Positions 1 to 6,197 are shown, counted from the stretch's first letter. The stretch is DNA of 6,247 nt from JANXXV01 sp040002435 (GCA_040002435.1 JBDUEM010000364.1:1-6247), one strand, 5' to 3'. Numbers and translations: made by a program. Notes: generated by a model not told the origin, from the sequence alone.

Positions 1-8
1 TTCTCAAA

Positions 9-60
9 ATGCCCTTTGGCATCGGTGTGAAAATCAGGTGTAAGTCCAATACGAAACATG
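9..60 (+). other. Possible 3' part of a structured RNA (hairpin plus GGTGTAAGTCC motif)
   Basis: A perfect 5-bp hairpin (ATGCC, loop CTTT, GGCAT at 9-22) is followed by CGGTGTGAAAATCAGGTG and then TAAGTCC, ending near 47, with GGCTGT further on at 64-69. The GGTG-N-AA-N-TCC arrangement recalls the conserved core of cobalamin riboswitches. Very similar GGTG(T/C)AAGTCC strings also occur in domain I of bacterial group II introns. The stretch begins at the window edge, so the rest of any such RNA is not visible, and the expected closing base pairs around the motif are weak. The stretch is just upstream of a secreted esterase gene, which is not a usual target of a cobalamin riboswitch. Assignment is uncertain; this is a motif resemblance only. 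Confidence 0.2.
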
Positions 61-89
61 AATGGCTGTATTGTATTACACGGGAACTT

Positions 90-1175
90 ATGTACCGAAC
101 ATTTATCGCTTTGATCGTGGCCGGCGCTTTGTGCCAGGCCCAGCAGCCCGCCTCCTCCAACATCCCGGTAGCGGAATTTCCGAAGATCCACGACGATCTT
201 CGCGTCACCTTTCGCCTTGCCGCGCCCCTTGCCCAGAAGGTGCAAATGCAGCCCGGCGGCAGTGACAACGGACTGGGCAAGGGTCCGTTCGACATGGTGA
301 AGGACGAGAAAGGCTTCTGGACCGTGACCATCCCGCCCGCGCAGCCGGGGTTTCACTACTACTGGTTCCTGGTGGATGGATTTCAGACAAACGATCCGTC
401 GAGTGAGACCTACTTCGGATGGAACCGGGAAACGAGCGGCGTGGAAGTTCCCGACAGGGTAGATTTCTACGAACCAAAGGACGTGCCGCACGGAGATGTG
501 CGAGCGCGCTGGTACAAGTCAAAGACGACGGGCCAGTGGCGCCGGGCCTACATCTACACTCCGCCCGGTTACGACAAAAATCCGCAAGGGCGCTATCCGG
601 TTCTGTACCTGCAGCACGGTTCCGGCGAAAGTGAACGGGGCTGGGCGGCACAGGGCCGCGTAAACTTCATCCTGGATAATCTGATTGCGGCCAAGAATGC
701 GCGGCCCATGATTATCGTGATGGAAAATGGAATGGTGGGGAACAAAGTCTTCGGCGACGTGGTGATGAACGATCTGATCCCGATGATCGATGCCGAGTAC
801 CGCACGCTCACCGATCGGGAACATCGTGCCATCGCCGGCCTCTCGATGGGCGGCGGTCAGGCGCTGCAGATCGGCCTGACGCATCTGAATCAATTTGCTT
901 ACATCGGTTCCTTCAGCGGCGCAATCCGCGGCTTCGATTTGAAGACGTCGTATGACGGTGTCTTCGCGGACGCAGGCGCGTTCAACAAGCGAGTGAAGCT
1001 GCTCTGGTTCGGCGCGGGCAAGGCGGAGGAGCGGATGCACACCGCGGCGCAGGAAGCGCACGAAGCCCTGGATAAGGGCGGGGTTAAGAATGTGTTCTAC
1101 GAATGTCAGTTTGCGCATGAATGGCAGACCTGGCGCTACGACCTTCTGGACTTCGCTCCGAGACTCTTCCGATGA
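90..1175 (+). CDS. Secreted alpha/beta-hydrolase esterase (putative esterase / enterochelin-esterase-like family)
   Basis: Predicted exported serine esterase of 361 residues. The ATG at 90 is chosen because it opens a good signal peptide (MYRTFIALIVAGALCQAQ, cleavage likely after A17); the reading frame stays open further upstream to position 9, but those codons do not look like protein. A GGGA at 82-85 may serve as ribosome binding site. Residues ~35-125 form a beta-sandwich resembling the E-set/CBM48-like N-terminal domain of feruloyl- and enterochelin-type esterases (HYYWFLVDG segment). The catalytic domain follows: an oxyanion region LYLQHGSGE (~172-180), the nucleophile elbow AGLSMGG with S252, a probable acidic residue E313 in GAGKAEE, and the catalytic histidine H343 in FAHEW. 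Known relatives cleave ester bonds on plant polysaccharides or siderophores; the substrate here cannot be read from sequence. The stop overlaps the next gene by ATGA, so the two are probably co-translated. Confidence 0.9.
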   Translation: MYRTFIALIVAGALCQAQQPASSNIPVAEFPKIHDDLRVTFRLAAPLAQKVQMQPGGSDNGLGKGPFDMVKDEKGFWTVTIPPAQPGFHYYWFLVDGFQTNDPSSETYFGWNRETSGVEVPDRVDFYEPKDVPHGDVRARWYKSKTTGQWRRAYIYTPPGYDKNPQGRYPVLYLQHGSGESERGWAAQGRVNFILDNLIAAKNARPMIIVMENGMVGNKVFGDVVMNDLIPMIDAEYRTLTDREHRAIAGLSMGGGQALQIGLTHLNQFAYIGSFSGAIRGFDLKTSYDGVFADAGAFNKRVKLLWFGAGKAEERMHTAAQEAHEALDKGGVKNVFYECQFAHEWQTWRYDLLDFAPRLFR

Positions 1176-2311
1176 AAGCATTTTGCGCGATATTCGGACT
1201 GAGCGTTCTGCTGTTAGCAGCGGTGCCGGACTGGCTGAACTCCGGAGGCGATCCGCAGCGCAGCGGCTGGCAGAAGCGCGACCGGTATATCACGCGCGAC
1301 AGCTTGCCGAAGTTCCAACTGCTGTGGAAGCTGAAGCTGGACAACGAATCGCGCGAGGCGAATACGCTGACCGCGCCGGTGATCTACGGTCCCATCATTA
1401 CCCATCGCGGGATGAAGGAACTGGTTTTCATCGCCGGAGCTTCCGACAATGTGTATGCGGTTGACGCGGACCTGGGGCGGCTGTTCTGGAAGCGCCACTT
1501 TGAGACTTCACGCGATGGCTGCGCCGGGGGATTGACGGCGGCTCCGGTGCTGGCGCCGCAGGTTTCACCGAACGATGCGTATGAAGACCCGACGCCGCCG
1601 AGGCCGCTCTATGTCCTGACCAGCGACGGAAATCTGCACACGCTGCGCACCACCAACGGGCTGGACTACGGACCTCCGGTGAAGTTCCTTGCTCCGAACG
1701 CAAGAGCCTCTAATTTGAATTTCGCGGGTACTGCCGTGCATACTACGACGTCCGGCGGCTGCGGCGGAGTGCCGGACGGACTGTGGGCATTGGACGTGAC
1801 ATCGCCGGATGCGAAACCCCGCTTCACGGCGGCTAAGGGCACCGGAGTTGCGTCCGGCTTTGACGGAACCATTCACACGGCCTCCATCCCGTTTCAGTGG
1901 AAAGGGCGTGAGTTGTTTCTCTCGACGGCATTCAGTCCGGCGCTGGCAGAGGCGCGGGGACTGGCAACATGGGTGGATTCGAACGGGATCCGATGGGTGT
2001 ACGCCGCGCTGCCCCGCGGTATCTCGGCTTTCCGCCTGACCGGCCCCGATGCGCTGGAGCCCGCCTGGACATCGCAAGCGATGAATGCGCCGGTAGCGCC
2101 GGTCATCGTCAACGGGATGGTGTTCGCGCTGTCGACCGATACGGCGGTTCTGTACGCGCTGGAAGGTGCAACAGGCAAGGAGTTGTACTCCAGCGGGAAG
2201 ACAGTCACTTCGGCGGTGAATTCCAGCGGGCTTGCGCTGGCGAATGGGCATGTCTGTTTCGGGACTGCCGACAATACGCTTTACTGCTTCGGCATCCCGA
2301 CGGATATTTAA
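1172..2311 (+). CDS. Secreted PQQ-binding-like beta-propeller protein
   Basis: Predicted exported protein of 379 residues in the PQQ-like/WD40-like beta-propeller superfamily. The ATG at 1172 is chosen because it overlaps the stop of the upstream esterase (ATGA) and opens a signal peptide (MKAFCAIFGLSVLLLAAVP). The mature protein begins DWLNSGGDPQRSGWQ, the usual start of a first propeller blade in this group. Recognisable blade motifs are NVYAVDADLGRLFWKR (~93-108), YVLTSDGNLHTL (~147-158), AVLYALEGATGKELY (~325-339) and NTLYCFG near the C-terminus. Four cysteines lie in the mature part (C117, C197, C362, C372), two of them in glycine-rich loops (GCAGG, GGCGG), suggesting disulfides. The length fits a single propeller and there is no cytochrome c CxxCH motif or separate dehydrogenase domain. 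It may be a scaffold or sensor rather than a quinoprotein dehydrogenase; enzymatic activity is not evident. Co-translation with the esterase suggests both act in the periplasm or outside the cell. Confidence 0.85.
   Translation: MKAFCAIFGLSVLLLAAVPDWLNSGGDPQRSGWQKRDRYITRDSLPKFQLLWKLKLDNESREANTLTAPVIYGPIITHRGMKELVFIAGASDNVYAVDADLGRLFWKRHFETSRDGCAGGLTAAPVLAPQVSPNDAYEDPTPPRPLYVLTSDGNLHTLRTTNGLDYGPPVKFLAPNARASNLNFAGTAVHTTTSGGCGGVPDGLWALDVTSPDAKPRFTAAKGTGVASGFDGTIHTASIPFQWKGRELFLSTAFSPALAEARGLATWVDSNGIRWVYAALPRGISAFRLTGPDALEPAWTSQAMNAPVAPVIVNGMVFALSTDTAVLYALEGATGKELYSSGKTVTSAVNSSGLALANGHVCFGTADNTLYCFGIPTDI
2308..2311. other. Shared palindromic TTAA stop of two convergent genes
   Basis: The plus-strand propeller gene ends with TAA at 2309-2311 and the minus-strand PIN toxin gene ends with TAA read from 2310-2308. 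The palindrome TTAA therefore supplies both stop codons and the two genes overlap by 4 bases. No intrinsic terminator fits between them. Confidence 0.95.
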
Positions 2312-2721
2312 GACAGCAGCGGCATCACGGCTTCCGGGATAATCGCCGGCACGAGCGATCCGCGAAACCCTTTGTTATCGCGCGTCACCACAAAGTCACA
2401 ACCGGCGATGCGCGCGGCGGCCGCCGTGACTGCATGTTCAAAATCAGCCGACGGCAGTTGCAAAGCCTCGCGAATCACTCGTGCATCTACCGGGGCAACG
2501 CCAAAAACGTTCAGGATCATGCCGATGCACTTGTTGGCCTTTGTAATTCCCAATTCCTTCCCGACCAGGTAGTGAATGGTAGTCACTGCATGAGCCGCTA
2601 ACAGCCCTTCCAACTTCCCCGTTTCCACCGCGGCCCATACGTTTAGACTGGCCGCAGCATGGGGTTGCCGTTCCAACAAAACGTCCAGCACAACATTGGT
2701 ATCGAGAAGGATTTTCTTCAT
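2308..2721 (-). CDS. PIN-domain ribonuclease toxin (VapC-like)
   Basis: 137-residue PIN-domain protein, the usual size for the family and a predicted toxin ribonuclease of a type II toxin-antitoxin pair. The N-terminal strand LLDTNVVLDVLL carries the first acidic metal ligand D7 (with D13 nearby). Further acidic residues occur at D93/E95 (ADFEHAV) and at D109/D115 (CDFVVTRDNKGF), matching the third and fourth acidic positions of PIN domains. The second acidic position, expected in the helix around residues 42-50, is not obvious (AAHAVTTIHYL). The common C-terminal VTRNxKDF motif reads VTRDNKGF, with G in place of the usual D. The pattern is closer to the predicted nucleic-acid-binding PIN group often paired with DUF6364 proteins than to classical VapC. 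The ATG overlaps the stop of the antitoxin gene by ATGA, consistent with antitoxin-first co-translation. Toxicity is inferred from family and context. Confidence 0.85.
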   Translation of the reverse strand: MKKILLDTNVVLDVLLERQPHAAASLNVWAAVETGKLEGLLAAHAVTTIHYLVGKELGITKANKCIGMILNVFGVAPVDARVIREALQLPSADFEHAVTAAAARIAGCDFVVTRDNKGFRGSLVPAIIPEAVMPLLS

Positions 2722-2948
2722 CGGTATTTCGCGGACAGATGTTTTTTGTATTCGCCAGGGTCCGCACTTTTAAGAATCCCGCGAACTGAATCCAGAACCG
2801 GTGTAGGGCCGACAACGGGAGAAGCCCGTTCTGCGATTGCGGAAAGGTACGTTTCCACCATTGCGGAAACCGACACGCCTTTTGCTTTCGCATATAGTTT
2901 CACCCGCGTAATCACGCGCTCATCGACACTCAGCGTCAACTTAGCCAT
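2718..2948 (-). CDS. Antitoxin of the PIN toxin (DUF6364-like, ribbon-helix-helix)
   Basis: Small 76-residue protein directly upstream of and overlapping (ATGA) the PIN toxin gene. The N-terminus AKLTLSVDERVITRVKLYA followed by KGVSVSAMVETYLSAI fits a ribbon-helix-helix DNA-binding fold: one beta strand, a helix, a turn with serines, then a second helix, as in DUF6364-family antitoxins. The C-terminal third (from ~RASPVVGPTP onward) is probably the toxin-binding tail, with the basic end KKHLSAKYR. Expected roles are neutralising the PIN ribonuclease and repressing its own promoter. The ATG at 2948 has no strong ribosome binding site; the first residues match the family's usual start. Confidence 0.8.
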   Translation of the reverse strand: MAKLTLSVDERVITRVKLYAKAKGVSVSAMVETYLSAIAERASPVVGPTPVLDSVRGILKSADPGEYKKHLSAKYR

Positions 2949-2949
2949 G

Positions 2950-2980
2950 CACGTGTTATGTCAGGAATAGTATACGTACG
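2950..2980 (-). promoter_or_regulatory. Candidate promoter/operator of the toxin-antitoxin operon
   Basis: Read on the minus strand, TATACT (2974-2969) is a good -10-like hexamer 20 bases before the antitoxin ATG. Three overlapping 6-bp palindromes, GTATAC, TACGTA and CGTACG, lie within 2970-2980, and CACGTG is at 2950-2955. Such short symmetrical sites are plausible operators for a ribbon-helix-helix autorepressor. No convincing -35 hexamer was found at 16-18 bases upstream, so this is an inference. The same 85-base gap must also hold the promoter of the divergent AraC-type gene. Confidence 0.3.
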
Positions 2981-3033
2981 ACACCACTGCCCGTATCTCT
3001 CCAGCCAGGCACCGGATATCCTGAAAGTTCGCC

Positions 3034-3507
3034 ATGCTACTCAGCAACGATGCGTTTTTCCGCCTCTGCCGCGCCCGGGATCTGCTGGGGCAAGTGCGTG
3101 AGCAACCGCTTTCGATCAAGGACGTCGCGCGGGAAGCGGGAATATCGCACTACCACTTCATCCGGCAGTTTGAAGCCCTGTTCGGCGTCACTCCGCACCA
3201 GTTTCGTATCGAGTCCCGTTTAAACCAGGCAAAGCAGCTGCTGGCCCTCGGCCGCCACTCCGTAACGGAGGTTTGCATGGAGGTGGGCATGTCCAGCGTC
3301 AGCAGTTTCAGCGGTCTTTTCTGGCACCGCGTGGGCGCGACCCCCTCCCTTTACCGGCGCCGCGCCCGTAGCATGGTGCAGGTGCCGGGCAACTATCCGC
3401 CGGACCTGTTTCCTGGATGCCTCAGCCTCATGGGCCGACTGCCTGCCTCTGCTTTTCGCAATTTTCGAGAAGCGCCACTCGTGGGCGTTCCCTTAAAATC
3501 CACTTAA
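3034..3507 (+). CDS. AraC-family transcriptional regulator (DNA-binding domain only)
   Basis: 157-residue regulator consisting mainly of the AraC/XylS C-terminal DNA-binding domain. The first helix-turn-helix is at ~27-50 (SIKDVAREAGISHYHFIRQF), followed by the typical FGVTPHQFRIESRLNQAKQLL connecting helix. The second helix-turn-helix is at ~76-100 (SVTEVCMEVGMSSVSSFSGLF) and ends with the family signature GATPSLYRRR. Only about 15 residues precede the DNA-binding domain, so the usual N-terminal ligand-binding or dimerisation domain is absent. A ~47-residue C-terminal tail follows, rich in proline and hydrophobic residues (YPPDLFPG), and has no clear domain. The gene ends 10 bases before the VOC gene and the two are likely one transcript, suggesting that the VOC protein's function is under this regulator's control. 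The start has only a weak GAAAG upstream. Confidence 0.88.
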   Translation: MLLSNDAFFRLCRARDLLGQVREQPLSIKDVAREAGISHYHFIRQFEALFGVTPHQFRIESRLNQAKQLLALGRHSVTEVCMEVGMSSVSSFSGLFWHRVGATPSLYRRRARSMVQVPGNYPPDLFPGCLSLMGRLPASAFRNFREAPLVGVPLKST

Positions 3508-3511
3508 GGAG
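3506..3511 (+). promoter_or_regulatory. Ribosome binding site AAGGAG that decides the VOC gene start
   Basis: A strong Shine-Dalgarno AAGGAG overlaps the last bases of the AraC-type gene stop codon. It abuts an ATG at 3512 with no spacing, so that ATG is not usable. The next in-frame ATG, at 3518, is 6 bases away, which is suitable spacing. Confidence 0.8.
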
Positions 3512-3517
3512 ATGCAA

Positions 3518-3904
3518 ATGAGAATCAAACTCACCAGCCTGATGGTTGACGATCAGGATAAGGCGCTGAAGTTCTACACGGAGGTGCTCGGTTTTCGCAA
3601 GAAACACGAGATCCCGGTGGGTGCTTACAGGTGGATCACCGTGACCTCTGCCGAAGGCCCGGATGACGTGGAACTGTCCCTGGAACCCAACGCAAATCCT
3701 GCCGGCAGGACCTTTCAGGAAGCGATGTTCGCTCAGAGTATTCCGTTGGCAGCATTCGAGGTCGCCGATATCGCACAAGAGTACACGCGGCTGAAGACGC
3801 ACGGCGTGGTGTTTACCGCCGAACCGACCAATGCCGGACCCGTCACGATCGCCGTCTTCTCTGACACGTGCGGCAACCTGATTCAGCTATACCAGCCGAA
3901 TTAA
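3518..3904 (+). CDS. VOC-family (glyoxalase/bleomycin-resistance fold) protein
   Basis: 128-residue single-unit VOC protein. The start at 3518 is set by the ribosome binding site six bases upstream and gives the standard first beta-strand MRIKLTSLMVDD. The fold repeats the betaalphabetabetabeta module: residues 4-55 include KALKFYTEVLGF, and the second half (~76-126) includes AAFEVADIAQEYTRLKTHGV and ends GNLIQLYQP. In metal-dependent glyoxalases, strand 1 carries a His or Gln ligand and the terminal GNxxE motif carries a Glu. Here strand 1 has no such residue and the last position is Q123, so a canonical metal centre seems unlikely. The AraC-type regulator is 10 bases upstream and probably cotranscribed. 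The substrate is unknown, and a role in detoxification or antibiotic resistance cannot be claimed from sequence. Confidence 0.88.
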   Translation: MRIKLTSLMVDDQDKALKFYTEVLGFRKKHEIPVGAYRWITVTSAEGPDDVELSLEPNANPAGRTFQEAMFAQSIPLAAFEVADIAQEYTRLKTHGVVFTAEPTNAGPVTIAVFSDTCGNLIQLYQPN

Positions 3905-3913
3905 CTCCAGCCC

Positions 3914-5656
3914 CTACAATCGCGGCTTCGGCGGCATCCCCGCTACCCACGGAAACGTCCCCTTTTTCTTGATGGTCCGACGAAAGACCTTGTCTCCGGA
4001 GGTCACGTAGAGCGTGTGTAGATCCGGGCCGCCGAAGACCACGTTCGAAGGATCGCCGCTACCCGGCTTGCGCAGAATGCCCACGGTGCGGCCGGCTGGA
4101 TCGGCGATCTGAATGCCCAGCTTGGTGGCCACATAGAGGAACCCGTCGGAGTCCACCGTCAGCCCATCGGCGCCGCTGCGCAGAGGGCCCGACTCCACCT
4201 CGTCCGGGATTTCCAGGCGATGGAAGGGAACACCATTGGCGAGCGAGCCGTCCGGCTCGACGGAGAACGACCAGATCCAACGGCTAAGCGTGTCGGCCAC
4301 GTGCAGGAAGGCGTGGTCGGGGGAGAATCGGACGCCATTCGGCAGAAGTATGCCTTCATTCACGACACGCTTGTTGCCTTTCGCGTCGATGAACCAGACG
4401 CGCTTGTTCTGCGGGTCGGTGAAGTAGATTTCCCCGCGTGGATTGATCGCCAGATCGTTGGAATTGACACCTTCGGCGATCACCGATTCCTTGCCGTCGG
4501 GCGTGAAGGCCACGATGCGCTTGCGGCCATTCTGGCAGGCGTACAGCCGTCCGTCCGGACCGAACATCAGGCCGTTGGCTTCGCCGGTATTTTCGCGGAA
4601 TAGCGAGACTTTTCCGTCGGAGGAAATTTTGTGAATGCGGCTGTTCGGAATGTCAGAGAAGTAGACATCGCCCTTGGCGTCCACCGCGGGTCCTTCGGTA
4701 AATTTATGCCCCTGGCTGACCATTTCCCAACCGGAATCGGAGTCCAGCACGATGTTGTTGCTGATGTAATGCCGGGGCCCCGCGGCTGGCTTGGCAATCG
4801 GTTTTGGATAGTCGCGCCAAAGCCAGCGCAGAGCATCGGGCAGGATGGAGGAGCTGTGTTTGGCGTCGTGCGCTCCGGTACCGATCACCAGCTTGTAGTC
4901 GTAGTTGGCATCCCGCAGCGCCGCGCCCAGTTCGTAGTTGCTGTAAATGTTGATGTCCTGGCTTCCGTCCTGCAGAAAGACGCGCAGCGGCTGGGTTTCC
5001 ATCTTCCTCACCAGTGACGGATAGATATGGTCGCCGCGGAGATTGGTGAAGCCGCCGATGAAGCTGAGCACGCGGTGGAAAACGTCCGGGCGGGTCCAGG
5101 CGGCGTTGAACGAGGCATTGCCTCCGGAACTTGAGCCGGAAATGGCGCGATCGTTTGGATCCGTGGAGAGGTTGTAGTTTTTGGCAACCTCCGGCAGTAT
5201 CTCTTCGATGAGAAACGTGGGAAAGCGCGGACCCACGGCGTCGTATTCGGCACTACGGTTGAAGCGGGACTGTGTGTTTGCGGCGGCTCCCGGAACTACG
5301 CCGGGGTTGATGAACACGCCGATGGTGACCGGCATTTCGCCCTTGTGGATGAGGTTGTCGAAGACGATGGTGGTCTTGAAAGGACCGTTTTCATTGACAA
5401 AAGTCACACCGTCCTGAAAAACCATGGTGCAGGCGGGTTTATCGGGCGTGTATTGCGCTGGGACGTAGATCCAGTAATCGCGTACAGTGCCGGGGTAGAT
5501 CTTGCTGGTCCACTCGTGCTTGGTCACCTTGCCTTGGGGCACGCCAGGCTGGCGTTGTGAGTCGGGTCCGAGGGTATATTCTTCGGCGTGCACCAGGAGG
5601 GGTACGAGCAGGACGGAGGCAAGGAGGACGCAGGTCGGCTTCAGCATGTTCCACAT
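3914..5656 (-). CDS. Exported two-domain hydrolase: esterase plus SMP-30/gluconolactonase propeller
   Basis: 580-residue protein. The ATG at 5656 opens a signal peptide (MWNMLKPTCVLLASVLLV, then PLLVHA, cleavage likely after A24); an ATG three codons later, at 5647, is an alternative. The frame stays open upstream to 5920, but that stretch overlaps the divergent anti-sigma gene and is not used here. The N-terminal domain (~45-285) is an enterochelin-esterase-like alpha/beta hydrolase: VFQDG near residue 79, nucleophile elbow SGSSSGG with S176, a probable acidic residue D230 or D234 in FLQDGSQD, and a histidine (H263 or H267) in GAHDAKH. The C-terminal domain (~310-575) is an SMP-30/gluconolactonase six-bladed propeller carrying the four usual divalent-metal ligands: E321 (TEGPAVD), N400 (NSNDLAI), N440 (LPNGVRF) and D497 (GADGLTVD). 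All catalytic positions look intact in both halves. The sequence suggests ester cleavage followed by lactone hydrolysis on a sugar-type substrate, but the substrate is unknown. The gene converges with the VOC gene 9 bases away. Confidence 0.9.
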   Translation of the reverse strand: MWNMLKPTCVLLASVLLVPLLVHAEEYTLGPDSQRQPGVPQGKVTKHEWTSKIYPGTVRDYWIYVPAQYTPDKPACTMVFQDGVTFVNENGPFKTTIVFDNLIHKGEMPVTIGVFINPGVVPGAAANTQSRFNRSAEYDAVGPRFPTFLIEEILPEVAKNYNLSTDPNDRAISGSSSGGNASFNAAWTRPDVFHRVLSFIGGFTNLRGDHIYPSLVRKMETQPLRVFLQDGSQDINIYSNYELGAALRDANYDYKLVIGTGAHDAKHSSSILPDALRWLWRDYPKPIAKPAAGPRHYISNNIVLDSDSGWEMVSQGHKFTEGPAVDAKGDVYFSDIPNSRIHKISSDGKVSLFRENTGEANGLMFGPDGRLYACQNGRKRIVAFTPDGKESVIAEGVNSNDLAINPRGEIYFTDPQNKRVWFIDAKGNKRVVNEGILLPNGVRFSPDHAFLHVADTLSRWIWSFSVEPDGSLANGVPFHRLEIPDEVESGPLRSGADGLTVDSDGFLYVATKLGIQIADPAGRTVGILRKPGSGDPSNVVFGGPDLHTLYVTSGDKVFRRTIKKKGTFPWVAGMPPKPRL

Positions 5657-5685
5657 GGTACCGCAGGGTTTTGAGCCCTTGCGCC

Positions 5686-5713
5686 TTGACTTTCCTATTG
5701 CGAGTATTCTACT
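5686..5713 (+). promoter_or_regulatory. Candidate sigma-70-type promoter for the anti-sigma operon
   Basis: TTGACT (5686-5691) resembles a -35 box. TCTACT (5708-5713) is a possible -10 box after a 16-base spacer. It lies about 45 bases before the proposed ATG at 5757, in the 100-base gap shared with the divergent esterase-lactonase gene. The -10 match is only four of six, so this is tentative. Confidence 0.35.
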
Positions 5714-5756
5714 TTGAACATGCGACTTGACCACGCTGCACGCCGGGATCAACTTA

Positions 5757-6197
5757 ATGGGAGAAGAGCAGAGCAGCGCTACGAAGACCTTGGATATCTT
5801 GCTCGATTCTACTCTCGATAGCGTGGACGAGGCCGAAAAGCTGGTTCTTGGTCTCGCGCGTGAACTCGGATTTCCCGAGGACGATCTGCATGATTTGGGG
5901 ATGGCCGTGCGCGAGGCCATGGTAAACGCTGTGGTCCACGGAAATCGCTATAACCTGAATAAGAAAGTGCACCTCTCCGTGACGAAGGAAACTGACCGGC
6001 TTAGCGTCAAGATCACCGACGAAGGTGAAGGCTTTGAGCGCACCGGACTGCCTGATCCGCTGGCCGAGGAAAATTTGTTGCGCCAATCAGGGCGGGGCCT
6101 GCTTCTGATTCAGGCTTTTGTGGACGAGTTCCACATGGTGCGCGTGCCGCCCCTCGGCACCGAAGTCAAAATGGTGAAATGCCGCAAGACCGATTAA
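5757..6197 (+). CDS. Anti-sigma regulatory factor, RsbW/SpoIIAB-like serine kinase (HATPase_c_2)
   Basis: 146-residue single-domain GHKL ATPase of the RsbW type. The ATP-binding boxes are clear: N box REAMVNAVVHGNRYN with E53 and N57, G1 box ITDEGEGFE with D88/G90/G92, and G2 box GRGLLLIQAFVDEF (~112-125). In the known system such proteins bind a sigma factor, or sometimes a response-regulator partner, and phosphorylate an anti-anti-sigma factor on serine using ATP. The ATG at 5757 is chosen because it follows GGGA (5745-5748) at 8 bases and gives the family's usual short N-terminus; a TTG at 5727 in frame is an alternative with no good ribosome binding site. The next gene begins 30 bases downstream, consistent with a partner-switching operon. 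The sigma target is not in the window. Confidence 0.92.
   Translation: MGEEQSSATKTLDILLDSTLDSVDEAEKLVLGLARELGFPEDDLHDLGMAVREAMVNAVVHGNRYNLNKKVHLSVTKETDRLSVKITDEGEGFERTGLPDPLAEENLLRQSGRGLLLIQAFVDEFHMVRVPPLGTEVKMVKCRKTD

Noticed and set aside
9..89. N-terminal extension of the esterase frame to an ATG at position 9
   Set aside because: The 27 extra codons precede a clear signal peptide, have no ribosome binding site, and overlap a hairpin and an RNA-like motif.
132..140. Lipobox in the esterase signal peptide at C15
   Set aside because: The residue before the cysteine is Leu (GALC), which does not match the lipobox; ordinary signal peptidase I cleavage after A17 fits better.
519..1181. Long open frame on the minus strand opposite the esterase gene
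   Set aside because: It lies antisense to a gene with intact catalytic motifs, and its translation shows no recognisable domain.
1565..2251. 228-codon open frame on the minus strand opposite the propeller gene
   Set aside because: Its translation is rich in Arg, Gln and Cys, has no family signature, and lies opposite a well-supported gene.
3905..3950. Intrinsic terminator between the convergent VOC and esterase-lactonase genes
   Set aside because: The GCGGCTTCGGCGG stretch looks hairpin-like but its arms do not pair properly, and there is no T-run.
5727..5756. TTG start at 5727 for the anti-sigma gene
   Set aside because: No suitable ribosome binding site precedes it, whereas the ATG at 5757 has GGGA at 8 bases and fits the family's length.
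5657..5920. 88-residue N-terminal extension of the esterase-lactonase frame
   Set aside because: It would bury the signal peptide inside the protein and run antisense to the conserved start of the RsbW-like gene; its composition is Ser/Arg-rich, as in a shadow frame.
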